A stretch of 32,372 nt of DNA, from positions 1 through 32,372 of the forward strand of contig CAJSZV010000039.1 in NCBI GenBank assembly GCA_910574345.1. The letters are read 5' to 3'. Below the pieces are notes generated by a model. The model saw only the letters and a program-made list of their open reading frames with translations. It was not told the origin of the DNA and ran no database searches. This DNA comes from Clostridiaceae bacterium. Lineage in GTDB: Bacteria > Bacillota > Clostridia > Lachnospirales > Lachnospiraceae. Each line of letters starts with the position of its first letter. The stretch's first letter is position 1. Of the stretch, positions 26,301 through 32,372 are shown piece after piece. Made by a program: the position numbers and the translations under genes.

Positions 26301-26453
26301 AAACATGAAGTGCTGGGGCTGTTTTTGAGTGATACATATCATAGTTTGCGAAATGGGGAAGATGTGGGAAGTGGGATTGTATATCAATATGAAAATCTTA
26401 AACCGATGATGGTTGCGGAAGAACCTGTGGATTATGGCAGAAAGGATAAATAA
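23400..26453 (+). CDS. hsdR: Type I restriction endonuclease/translocase subunit
   Basis: The 1017-residue subunit cuts DNA after ATP-driven translocation. The nuclease motif is D139 followed by E153-L-K155 in FELKCNAAGQ. The helicase has Walker A HSAGSGKT at 310-317, DEAH at 419-422, FTATPKPTT, and motif VI within QTLSRLNRICPP. A helical C-terminal domain that binds HsdM completes it. All active-site motifs are intact. GAGGAGG precedes the ATG, 24 bases after the TIR gene, so it should be on the same transcript but has its own strong ribosome site. Confidence 0.95.
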   Translation: MQNDVLSEKEYQNYILERLSENGYEIKPSAGYDRFFAIDKEALFRFLNTTQPDEIDALRKVYKTDLENTIIGVINAEETKTRGSRLDVLKHGVEIANHKLELMYTKPATTFNPVLNKLYEQNIFSVSEEVWASDKERIDLVIFLNGLAIITFELKCNAAGQSYQDAIYQYRTQRDPKTRLFRRKAGALVDFAMDLEQVYMTTKLDGASTFFLPFNMGKGEGIDTGAGNPVYEDKYSVSYMWEDILQKDTLIEILGKFMFIEVKEKKDPVTDKMKRSETVIFPRYHQLDVIRKTLAEVVETGSSQNYLIQHSAGSGKTNSIAWLAHRLASLHDKENKIIFDNIIICTDRVVVDRQLQQAVMGIEHKTGMIRVMDEKCNSNDLALAIQGNTKIIATTIQKFPYIVDSVKGLKNKKFAVIIDEAHSSTAGKNMAAVTMTLGNGDELVYDTEDMIVDQISKQGKQANVSMFAFTATPKPTTIQLFGRENTKGQKEAFHFYTMKQAIEEGFILDVLDNYLNYETYYKLNKEIEEDPTLQTNEAKRQIARFIQLHEVNIAQRVEIIIEHFRTSVMQELGGHAKAMVVTESRAGAVKYRQAFEDYTKKKGYTNIRALVAFSGKVTLEDKEYTEAGMNGISEKNLPDEFDKDEYQVLLVADKYQTGFDQPKLCAMYILKKLHGVTAVQTLSRLNRICPPYEKKTFVLDFVNKYEDIVAAFSKYYTKTVLSNSVTPRAIYDIEAKIDGYFFLDPADVESFNKVLYESAHTAKDKKQMTFYLQKAKRVIDGFADDKRGQIALDIRHFIRFYEFLLQASCFEDVELHKKYNFLSYLIAYIRINHGGGGYNLDSMIKASEFFQKKGGEHKKSNMTASSVMKLPTAYDIVLTPAKEERLSQIIREINSRTGRQYDNDVAIKAALQIRDIMKKSEELKTSAKNNSEQDFEFAYFDHVDDALIDGLEQNQDFFTLLLQNDEIKHEVLGLFLSDTYHSLRNGEDVGSGIVYQYENLKPMMVAEEPVDYGRKDK

Positions 26454-26482
26454 GGCATGAGGTGTCAAATGGAGGTGCAAAA

Positions 26483-27391
26483 GTGAATATTTCATTAGAG
26501 AATACAGATTTTTTAAATTCGTTTGATTTGTTATTGGAGACAACAATTGATAAATATCAACGAGATAGATTAAATTTATATGCATTAAAAATCAATGCAA
26601 ATGAATTTAATTATACTAATTTGCAAGAACAGTTGGTAGATCCAATGATAGATTATGCTGTTTCTCGTGAAATAAAAAAACAATATTCTAATAGACCAGG
26701 TGCATTATCTAAAAAAGCAAGAGAAAAGTTTAAAGAATATTCGAAGAATGATGGAGAGTTAGGTGAATTATTGCTGTTTTGCTTCTTGGAAGCGCAACTT
26801 AAGGCACCCAAAATATTAAGCAAATTAGAACTTAAAACATCAACAAAATTGTATGTTAATGGAGCAGATGGAGTGCATTTTCTGGAACTTGAAGATGGAA
26901 ATTACCAATTGATTTTTGGCGAATCAAAGATGTATAAAGAGATAAAAACAGCTTTTGATAAAGCACTAAAATCATTATATGAGTTTAAAAATGAAATTAA
27001 TGAAAATGGAGATTCAAAAAGTGGCATAAATTATGAAAGATCGTTAATTAGTGACAATCTTTCTAAAGAAACATTTAACGAAGATGAGCAAAAATTTTTA
27101 AGGGCTTTAATATATCCATGCGAAAATCAAAGTTTCTATGTTGATGATGCGTTTGGCATATTTGTGGGATTTGAAATAGAGGTGAGTGAAGACGAAAGAT
27201 GTTTGCCCAATTCTGAGTTTAGAAAATTAATACATAGAAGAATAATTGAGGAAGTAAAAAATTGTATTGAGGATATTGGCAAAAAAATAAGGAGTTATGG
27301 TTTGCAAGGACATGATTTTTATGTGTATGTAGTTCCTTTCACAGATATTGAAAGCAGCAGAAAAGAAATACTAAGGGAAGTGATATCATGA
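26483..27391 (+). CDS. hamA: Hachiman defence protein HamA (DUF1837 nuclease)
   Basis: I place the start at GTG 26483, seven bases after GGAGGTG; the frame could extend to 26462. The 302-residue product matches DUF1837: GELGELLLFCFLEAQL, then GADGVHFLE and LIFGESKMY. D129, E147 and K149 (numbered from the GTG) form a PD-(D/E)xK nuclease triad, with E92 or E95 as a further acidic residue. In Hachiman, HamA is the nuclease held inactive by the HamB helicase until abnormal DNA is sensed, after which it degrades DNA in the cell. The gene overlaps hamB by four bases (ATGA). The DNA is very AT-rich, more than hsdR, suggesting a separate origin from the restriction genes. Confidence 0.88.
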   Translation: MNISLENTDFLNSFDLLLETTIDKYQRDRLNLYALKINANEFNYTNLQEQLVDPMIDYAVSREIKKQYSNRPGALSKKAREKFKEYSKNDGELGELLLFCFLEAQLKAPKILSKLELKTSTKLYVNGADGVHFLELEDGNYQLIFGESKMYKEIKTAFDKALKSLYEFKNEINENGDSKSGINYERSLISDNLSKETFNEDEQKFLRALIYPCENQSFYVDDAFGIFVGFEIEVSEDERCLPNSEFRKLIHRRIIEEVKNCIEDIGKKIRSYGLQGHDFYVYVVPFTDIESSRKEILREVIS

Positions 27392-29937
27392 GATTTATAC
27401 AGGAATTAGTCGATTGTGCGTTGAAAGATAGATATTTACAAAAACTCATTGAGAAAGCGGAGCATATTTATGGAGTAGACTTTTTGAATAAATCTAAGGA
27501 CTCTGCACTTACAGAAAAAGAATATCTCGATATTATGAGATTTTCTGATATATTGAGTAGGGATTCAGACTGTGAAGGAAGAAACCTTGCATATAAAATT
27601 ATCAGTATTTTATATCCTTTTTATGCAGAGGATGAACATTATAAATTTATATCTAATAGTGTAATGACCAAATTGGGGAATTTTCCATCATTAAGTTTAA
27701 TAATGAAAACTGATAATCCTAACCGTTATGATACACCAGAAATATTATTAGATAAACAGCTAAAAGAAACTTATCAAAAGGTTCCGGGAACGGAAAAGGT
27801 ATTTACAGATGCGCAGTATCGACTGTTTGAGGCGATTAAGGATAGTAATCATTTTAGTTTTTCAGGACCAACTTCTTTTGGAAAGTCATTTATAATGGAT
27901 GCGTTTATAAATTATATTATTGATGAGAGACATGGCGTGGACAATATAATTGTGCTGGTCCCTACACGCGCATTGATTAACCAAGTGTCAAAACGTCTAA
28001 AGGTTGAGATAAAGCACGAGAAGTATAGGGTTATGACACATCCGATTGTGCCAGTGATGTATAGAAGAAATGGTGCAAAATATGTGTTTGTATTTACCCC
28101 AGAAAGAATGATAGCCTATTTGTCTGAAAAAAATAACCCATTAATTAGTTATTTGTTTATTGATGAGGCACAAAAGATTATTGCCAAGAAAGATTCAAGA
28201 GCACCATTGTATTATCAAGCAATATCTTTAGCAGAGAGAAAAAGCATAAAATTGTTTTTTGCATCACCTAATATCCCGAATAGTGACATTTTTCTGAAAT
28301 TATTTGATAAAAGTACAGATGAATGTATGGTAATAAAGGAAGCACCTGTATCGCAAAATAGATTTTTCATTGATTTTGTAGAGCGAAAAGAGAAGATGTT
28401 TACTGAAAGTGGGAAAGAAGATATTTTTGATACTTTTGGGAATTATAATAACTTAAATGAACTGCTGATATGTATTGGAAGTGATAGAAAGAACATAGTG
28501 TACTGCAATAGCGTTGAGGATACAATAAATTTTGCTTTGCTTTTTTCAAAAGTATTAAAAGAAAAAAGAGATTCAAGGATAGATGAGGTAATTAAACTCA
28601 TTCAGGAATATTTACATAAAGATTACTATTTGATTGATTGTTTGAAAAAGGGGGTTGCTTTTCATTTTGGAAAACTTCCACAAAGAATTAGAGAGAAGGT
28701 AGAAACTTTATATGAGCAAAAAGTAATTGATTATATGTTTTGCACCTCAACACTTTTGGAAGGAGTTAATTTGCCAGCTCAAAATATTTTTATTTTAAAC
28801 AATACAATCGGACTTAGGAAATTTACAGATGTAGATTTCTGGAATTTGGCTGGAAGAGCCGGGCGGTTAAGCAAAGAGTTATCAGGAAATATAATTTGTG
28901 TTCGTTTGGATAGTAACAAGTGGAAAGTAAAAGAAAATGATATGGAAATGATCAGAACAAAGGTCATTAAACATGTTTCACCAACAATCTTGAATGGAGA
29001 GGATAATTTTTATAAAAATGTAGAGAATTCTTTGTTAGGGAAACCCTTTACTAAAAAGACTGTAACTAAAGACGAAGCAGAGACTTGGAACCATTACGCA
29101 AATATAGTATATTATCAAGAGATTGCGAAGGCGGATTCTATACTAAAGAGCAATTTTATGAAGAAAAATCATAAGACAGCAAAAAGAGTATTAGAACACA
29201 TCGAAAAAACTAATTTTGTACCAGAGAATATTTTAGAGCAAAGTACGAGTATCAAGCCATTATATCAGAATACAATATGGAATGGGTTGGTGGCGTCAGA
29301 CAAGGCTTTTCCAGAAGAAATAACAACGCAAAACTGCTATGATGTGTTAGTTAAAATGTATAAAATTTATAAATGGAATATTGAAGAATCAAAAGGAAGA
29401 AATCCTTTGATAAGAGATATAGAGCAATTAAAGTATTATGCGGTACTCATGTATACATGGATATCATCAAAGCCTTTAAATATGATAATAGGAAATATGA
29501 TAAATTATTACAGAAGAAAAGGTAGTATTTGGCATAGCAATGAGAATGTTCCTTTTGTTTATACAAACAAAGAACATATTAATTGGGTAATAAATGATTT
29601 AATTGCAGATATTGATAATGCATTAAGATTTAAAATAAAGAATTATTTTTCTAATTATTATTTGCTTGTTTCGGGTAAAAATGGTGTGAAAGCAGCAGGT
29701 GCGGATTGGTCAGAATATTTAGAATACGGAACAACAAATAAGACTATAATTGATTTACAAAATTTAGGCTTTCCAAGACATATCGCTATGCTGGTAAAAG
29801 AAAAATTTGAGGAGGTATTAGTATATGAAGAGGATGGATTGGTGGATATTAACATTGAAAAGTTGTTAGGTTTTCTTCTTGAAGATAATCATAAGCAGGA
29901 ATATCAAGAAATATTAGAAGTAATAGGGATTGATTAG
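27388..29937 (+). CDS. hamB: Hachiman defence helicase HamB
   Basis: The 849-residue protein is a superfamily 2 helicase of the Ski2-like type. Walker A is GPTSFGKS at 160-167, with LVPTRALINQ as motif Ia, IDEAQ at 258-262, STLLEGVNLPA as motif V and AGRAGRL at 488-494 as motif VI. The first 150 residues and the 300-residue C-terminus are helical and lineage-specific. Its start overlaps the hamA stop, and the pair matches the two-gene Hachiman system in which HamB loads on DNA with exposed single strands and releases HamA. All visible motifs are intact. It follows hsdR, so the restriction, TIR and Hachiman genes may form one long transcript. Confidence 0.88.
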   Translation: MRFIQELVDCALKDRYLQKLIEKAEHIYGVDFLNKSKDSALTEKEYLDIMRFSDILSRDSDCEGRNLAYKIISILYPFYAEDEHYKFISNSVMTKLGNFPSLSLIMKTDNPNRYDTPEILLDKQLKETYQKVPGTEKVFTDAQYRLFEAIKDSNHFSFSGPTSFGKSFIMDAFINYIIDERHGVDNIIVLVPTRALINQVSKRLKVEIKHEKYRVMTHPIVPVMYRRNGAKYVFVFTPERMIAYLSEKNNPLISYLFIDEAQKIIAKKDSRAPLYYQAISLAERKSIKLFFASPNIPNSDIFLKLFDKSTDECMVIKEAPVSQNRFFIDFVERKEKMFTESGKEDIFDTFGNYNNLNELLICIGSDRKNIVYCNSVEDTINFALLFSKVLKEKRDSRIDEVIKLIQEYLHKDYYLIDCLKKGVAFHFGKLPQRIREKVETLYEQKVIDYMFCTSTLLEGVNLPAQNIFILNNTIGLRKFTDVDFWNLAGRAGRLSKELSGNIICVRLDSNKWKVKENDMEMIRTKVIKHVSPTILNGEDNFYKNVENSLLGKPFTKKTVTKDEAETWNHYANIVYYQEIAKADSILKSNFMKKNHKTAKRVLEHIEKTNFVPENILEQSTSIKPLYQNTIWNGLVASDKAFPEEITTQNCYDVLVKMYKIYKWNIEESKGRNPLIRDIEQLKYYAVLMYTWISSKPLNMIIGNMINYYRRKGSIWHSNENVPFVYTNKEHINWVINDLIADIDNALRFKIKNYFSNYYLLVSGKNGVKAAGADWSEYLEYGTTNKTIIDLQNLGFPRHIAMLVKEKFEEVLVYEEDGLVDINIEKLLGFLLEDNHKQEYQEILEVIGID

Positions 29938-30059
29938 GAGAGGCAGTGATAACAAAACATACAAGAAGTCGTGATAACTCGCTTTGTAAGTCTTTTTATA
30001 AATGATGAGGTATTTCTGTATATGTTTAAGGACGTGTTGATAGAAAGCAGGTGAAAAGT

Positions 30060-31436
30060 ATGCCGGAACATCAAACAATAGAATATAAAGAATCGTGGCA
30101 TGATGAATTTTTAGAGTGGATCTGCGGATATGCAAACGCATACGGCGGAACACTTTATATAGGAAAAAATGATGGTGGAGAGGTTGTTGGACTCAATGAT
30201 AAAGATAGAAAAAGGTTATTGGAAGCCATTCCCAATAAAATTACAGATACAATGGGAATTGTAGCGGATGTTAATCTGCTATACAATGGGGAATTGCAAT
30301 ATATTGAAATTATTGTAGATAAGTATCCTTCGCTTATCAGTTATCATGGTAAATATTTTTATCGTTCTGGCAGCACAATGAGAACGATAACAGGAAAAGA
30401 ACTGGATAAAGCAATCTTAAAATCGCAGGGCAGAACATGGGATGGTATGCCGATTCCGAAGCTGAAAGTGACAGATTTGAGAAGAGAGGCAATTGATTTA
30501 CTGAAAGAAAAGGCGATAAGAAGAGGAAGGCTGACGGAGGAAGAAACAAGGGTTGATGATACAATATTGATGGAAAATCTTCATTTATTTGATGAAGAAG
30601 GTTATCTGATAAGAGCCGCAATGCTGGCGTTTTATAAAGATCCGGAGAAATGGGTGACGGGTTCTTATATCAAGATTGGTTATTTTGGCGACTCTGATTC
30701 AGATTTGAAATATCAGGACGAGATACATGGCTCTCTGATTGAACAGATTGATAAAGCTGTTGACTTGGCTTATACGAAATATTTGAAAGCACTGATTTAT
30801 TATGATGGGATTCAGAGGATTGAGCAGTTTATGTTTCCGCAGGATGCATTCCGTGAGATATTGCTGAATGCTGTGGTTCACAAGGATTATAGCGCCTGCA
30901 ACCCGATTCAGATTAGTGTATACGAAGATAAAATATATATTTGGAACGATGGTGAGATGCCGTCTGAGTTGAACTCAACAGAGAAACTGTTTGAAAAGCA
31001 TTCTTCCAAGCCATATAATCCTAAGTTGGCAAATGTTTTCTTTAAAAGTGGTATGATAGAGGCATGGGGCAGAGGTTTTGACAAAATCAAGGAGGCTTGT
31101 GCAAAGTACAATGGACGCCTGCCGGAATACAATATCAGCGCATCTGGAATTATGGTGCTTTGTAAGGCGTGTGATAAGTATTTGGAGTTGTTGAATGATG
31201 AAATACATCCTATTCAAAGTGACCAAGATCATGACCAAGATGGTCATGATGTGGTCATGATGATTTTGGATTTTTGTAAAGAAGCAAGATCCATACCGGA
31301 AATTATGGAGAAATTTGGATTTGACAGTCGGACAAGCTTTAGAAGAAAATATTTAAATACATTAGTAAAAGAAGGAAGATTAAAAATGACCTTGCCGGAT
31401 AAGCCCAAAAGTAAAAATCAAAAATATTATTCATAA
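30060..31436 (+). CDS. AlbA_2/Schlafen-like ATP-binding protein (COG2865 type)
   Basis: ATG 30060 follows AGGTGAAAAGT; a GTG at 30051 is possible. The 458-residue protein has an N-terminal AlbA_2 (Schlafen-like) domain with TIEYKESWHDEFLEWICGYA and YFYRSGSTMR, then a GHKL-type ATPase: AFREILLNAVVHKDYS as the N box, IWNDGEMP as G1 and EAWGRGFDKI. The C-terminus is a winged helix after the acidic linker SDQDHDQDGHDVVMM. It is often annotated as a transcriptional regulator or RecG-like, although it lacks helicase motifs. It follows Hachiman after 122 bases. It could regulate the island or be a defence factor; neither is shown. Confidence 0.8.
   Translation: MPEHQTIEYKESWHDEFLEWICGYANAYGGTLYIGKNDGGEVVGLNDKDRKRLLEAIPNKITDTMGIVADVNLLYNGELQYIEIIVDKYPSLISYHGKYFYRSGSTMRTITGKELDKAILKSQGRTWDGMPIPKLKVTDLRREAIDLLKEKAIRRGRLTEEETRVDDTILMENLHLFDEEGYLIRAAMLAFYKDPEKWVTGSYIKIGYFGDSDSDLKYQDEIHGSLIEQIDKAVDLAYTKYLKALIYYDGIQRIEQFMFPQDAFREILLNAVVHKDYSACNPIQISVYEDKIYIWNDGEMPSELNSTEKLFEKHSSKPYNPKLANVFFKSGMIEAWGRGFDKIKEACAKYNGRLPEYNISASGIMVLCKACDKYLELLNDEIHPIQSDQDHDQDGHDVVMMILDFCKEARSIPEIMEKFGFDSRTSFRRKYLNTLVKEGRLKMTLPDKPKSKNQKYYS
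31228..31262. repeat. ATCATGACC/GGTCATGAT repeats inside the AlbA_2 gene
   Basis: ATCATGACC (31228-31236) and GGTCATGAT (31242-31250) form a 9-bp inverted repeat with a five-base centre. A further GGTCATGATG lies at 31253-31262. They encode the acidic linker HDQDGHDVVMM. The same sequence recurs after the stop codon. Confidence 0.7.
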
Positions 31437-31451
31437 CCAGGATCATGACTA

Positions 31452-31487
31452 CATCATGACCAAAATGCTTGTGATATGGTCATGATG
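31452..31487. repeat. CATCATGACC/GGTCATGATG inverted repeat after the AlbA_2 gene
   Basis: CATCATGACC (31452-31461) and GGTCATGATG (31478-31487) are a perfect 10-bp stem with a 16-base loop, 16 bases past the stop. There is no T run. It may be a terminator, but the matching copies inside the gene suggest a protein-binding site. Confidence 0.65.
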
Positions 31488-31535
31488 AAAGCAGATGTTA
31501 ATGAATAGAACTTTATTGTTAAGAGGGAGGATAAA

Positions 31536-31766
31536 ATGTTCAACCAAAATCAAATATACAATATTTTTAACCAGCAACAAATACAAGAGCAACTACAGCA
31601 AATGCAACAACAGTATCATAGTCAGCAAATGTGGAAGGTGTCTGATTGCGCAAAGAAGTTAGATGATTTTCTGAAAAGTGCGGAGGAGATAGACACTCAG
31701 TATCAGCAGCTTGCGTTTGCCGAATGTTGTGCAGTATTGGGGAAACATATGCAAGGGCAAATATGA
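31536..31766 (+). CDS. Small Gln-rich protein of unknown function
   Basis: The 76-residue product has a Gln-rich N-terminal third (QQQIQEQLQQMQQQYHSQQ) and a helical second half, CAKKLDDFLKSAEEIDTQYQQLAF, ending QGQI. A good AGAGGGAGG site lies before the ATG. It is the last gene at the right end of the element. I recognise no family. The real ribosome site and regular helical C-terminus support it being coding. Confidence 0.65.
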   Translation: MFNQNQIYNIFNQQQIQEQLQQMQQQYHSQQMWKVSDCAKKLDDFLKSAEEIDTQYQQLAFAECCAVLGKHMQGQI

Positions 31767-31770
31767 ATTG

Positions 31771-31787
31771 GCTACACAGTGTGTAGC
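31771..31787. repeat. Near-perfect palindrome at the right end of the element
   Basis: GCTACACA and TGTGTAGC flank a single G, five bases after the last stop codon. As RNA it could fold with a loop of ACAGTGT-type size; as DNA it suits a dimeric protein. It lies 33 bases before the arm site, so it may be part of the recombination region. Confidence 0.5.
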
Positions 31788-31819
31788 TAATTATGAAAGT
31801 GTTTGCTCAAAAGATATGC

Positions 31820-31839
31820 GTGGGTACAATTTGGGTACA
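31820..31839 (+). repeat. Right arm-type integrase site
   Basis: GTGGGTACAATTTGGGTACA equals the left arm site except for one base, in the same orientation. TGGGTAC copies at 31821 and 31832 are again 11 bases apart. It lies about 100 bases inside the right junction, as the left one lies about 60 bases inside its junction. Confidence 0.75.
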
Positions 31840-31874
31840 TTAGCTTTGTCACCATATAAATGAGGGACAAAACC

Positions 31875-31889
31875 GTATCAAAATGATAT
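31875..31889. promoter_or_regulatory. Copy of the xis-promoter operator near the right end
   Basis: GTATCAAAATGATAT matches 13 of 15 bases of GTATCAAAAAGATAC at 11376-11390. It lies between the right arm site and the core. It may be a site for the XRE or Xis protein during excision. A chance match is possible in AT-rich DNA. Confidence 0.4.
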
Positions 31890-31941
31890 GGATTTAAGAG
31901 AAAAAGCAATATAAAACAGGACTTGCAACGAACAGGAAAAA

Positions 31942-31953
31942 GAGTTCGAATAG
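31942..31953 (+). other. Candidate attR with the displaced guaA tail
   Basis: GAGTTCGAATAG reads Glu-Phe-Glu-stop and shares GAGTTCGA with the guaA end. It would be the original guaA terminus pushed right by insertion, followed within 10 bases by a terminator. Confidence 0.65.
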
Positions 31954-31961
31954 TCGGAGCT

Positions 31962-32004
31962 AAGCCGCAAAGCCCGTAAACACTAGGGTTTGGCGGCTTT
32001 TTCT
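31962..32004 (+). terminator. Terminator right of the junction
   Basis: AAGCCGC (31962-31968) and GCGGCTT (31993-31999) form the base of the stem. AAA and CCC inside pair with GGG and TTT, with a bulged G on each side. TTTTTC follows. It may be the original guaA terminator or belong to the neighbouring element. Confidence 0.75.
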
Positions 32005-32011
32005 CTTTCTC

Positions 32012-32030
32012 ATTGCATTACGATTGCATT
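32012..32030. repeat. Paired ATTGCATT arm-like repeats of the neighbouring element
   Basis: ATTGCATT occurs at 32012 and 32023, 11 bases apart, just past the end of the decayed integrase. The spacing equals that of the TGGGTAC pairs of the main element. Confidence 0.55.
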
Positions 32031-32033
32031 TTT

Positions 32034-32270
32034 CTATTCAACCTCTCTGTGATAGATTGCGGTGTGCTGATTGCTCGTGTAATCTGCAATGCTGTGTGAA
32101 GCGGGTGTGTATGTCAGCACGCCCGTTAATTTATTGGCAACTTCAAGATTGCTGTTCGGGTACAAATGCCCGTATGTTCCTAAAGTGGTCTGTATCTTCT
32201 CATGCCCTAGACGCTCTTTAATCAAAAGCGGGTTTTCTCCCATGCTGATTAAGAGGGAAGCGTGGGAATG
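32034..32270 (-). pseudogene. C-terminal remnant of a second tyrosine integrase
   Basis: On the minus strand the sequence reads HSHASLLISMGENPL, KERLGHEKIQTTLGTYGHLYPN and then a 35-residue tail to 32034. The LGH histidine and the TYGHLYP nucleophile region are clear. Upstream, the Arg expected before HSH is Gly (GGG at 32271-32273) and the next codon is a stop (TAA, 32274-32276), and no further integrase sequence is recognisable. It is a broken tail of an integrase unlike the one at 11620-12699. Its C-terminus points at the guaA junction, the usual arrangement for an element inserted at that site. Confidence 0.8.
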
Positions 32271-32372
32271 CCCTTACGGTATAATAAGGACAAATCGGAA
32301 AACCCATTATTACCAAGGTTGCTCAGGTGTTGTAAAGCGCGCATATGACACTAAATACAGAAACAAATAATG

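Larger units (their letters stand above)
9139..31953 (+). mobile_element. Integrative and mobilizable element carrying a defence island, inserted in guaA
   Basis: The proposed ends are GAGTTCGAGTGA in guaA (9139-9150) and GAGTTCGAATAG (31942-31953), both reading Glu-Phe-Glu-stop. Inside them lie near-identical paired arm sites at 9210-9229 and 31820-31839. The element carries regulator, xis, integrase, MobC-like, primase, VirE, ParM, MobV relaxase and TnpV genes, followed by type I restriction-modification, TIR, Hachiman and AlbA_2 genes. There are no conjugative-pore genes, so it should be mobilised by a helper. guaA is a known hot spot for genomic islands. The short 8-bp core identity makes the exact crossover uncertain. 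Confidence 0.8.

Noticed and set aside
9139-31953. Element as an ICE or prophage
   Set aside because: No VirB4, VirD4 or other secretion genes and no capsid, tail, portal or terminase genes are visible; only mobilisation functions are present.

Overview
The window looks like a chromosomal segment of a gut-type Clostridia, most likely Lachnospiraceae. The evidence is AGGAGG-type ribosome sites, AT-leaning coding DNA, a Tn4451-like mobilisation cassette (MobV/TnpZ-type relaxase plus TnpV) and a GuaA with a shortened glutaminase domain. No species can be named from sequence alone.

Left flank (1-9150), chromosomal. A DDE insertion-sequence transposase on the minus strand is broken by a one-base frameshift. 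Then come an AraC-GNAT fusion regulator, a P-loop kinase-like gene ruined by an internal deletion, an MBL-fold hydrolase and a MATE transporter. The MATE gene converges on a repeat-bearing DUF4397 protein across a perfect 13-bp terminator stem. A Sel1-repeat protein and guaA follow.

Integrated mobilizable element (about 9139-31953, 22.8 kb), inserted at the last codons of guaA. Both junctions read Glu-Phe-Glu-stop, and near-identical 20-bp paired TGGGTAC arm sites lie just inside each end. From left to right it holds: an uncharacterised HEXXH protein and an XRE regulator (minus strand); a repressor-type control region; xis-like and tyrosine integrase genes; a MobC-like protein; a CHC2 zinc-finger primase and a VirE-type P-loop protein; a GTTTACA repeat cluster and ParM-like actin with a possible partner; a hairpin-rich candidate oriT; the MobV relaxase; and TnpV. 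No type IV secretion genes are seen, so transfer would need a helper.

The right half of the element (18.8-31.4 kb) is a defence island. It begins at a promoter whose 17-bp spacer contains a palindrome and continues with a small MerR-type HTH gene, hsdM, hsdS, a TIR-domain gene and hsdR. An intact Hachiman pair follows (hamA, DUF1837 nuclease; hamB, helicase), then an AlbA_2/GHKL (COG2865-like) protein. The order hsdM-hsdS-TIR-hsdR copies the layout of the E. coli prr locus, where the anticodon nuclease PrrC sits between hsdS and hsdR and is held silent by the restriction complex. The most interesting hypothesis here is that the TIR protein is a comparable guard: an NAD-consuming suicide effector released when the type I enzyme is inhibited.

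Right flank (31954-32372). A terminator and the decayed C-terminus of a second, unrelated tyrosine integrase, with its own 11-bp-spaced arm repeats, show that guaA has been targeted more than once and that the elements lie in tandem.
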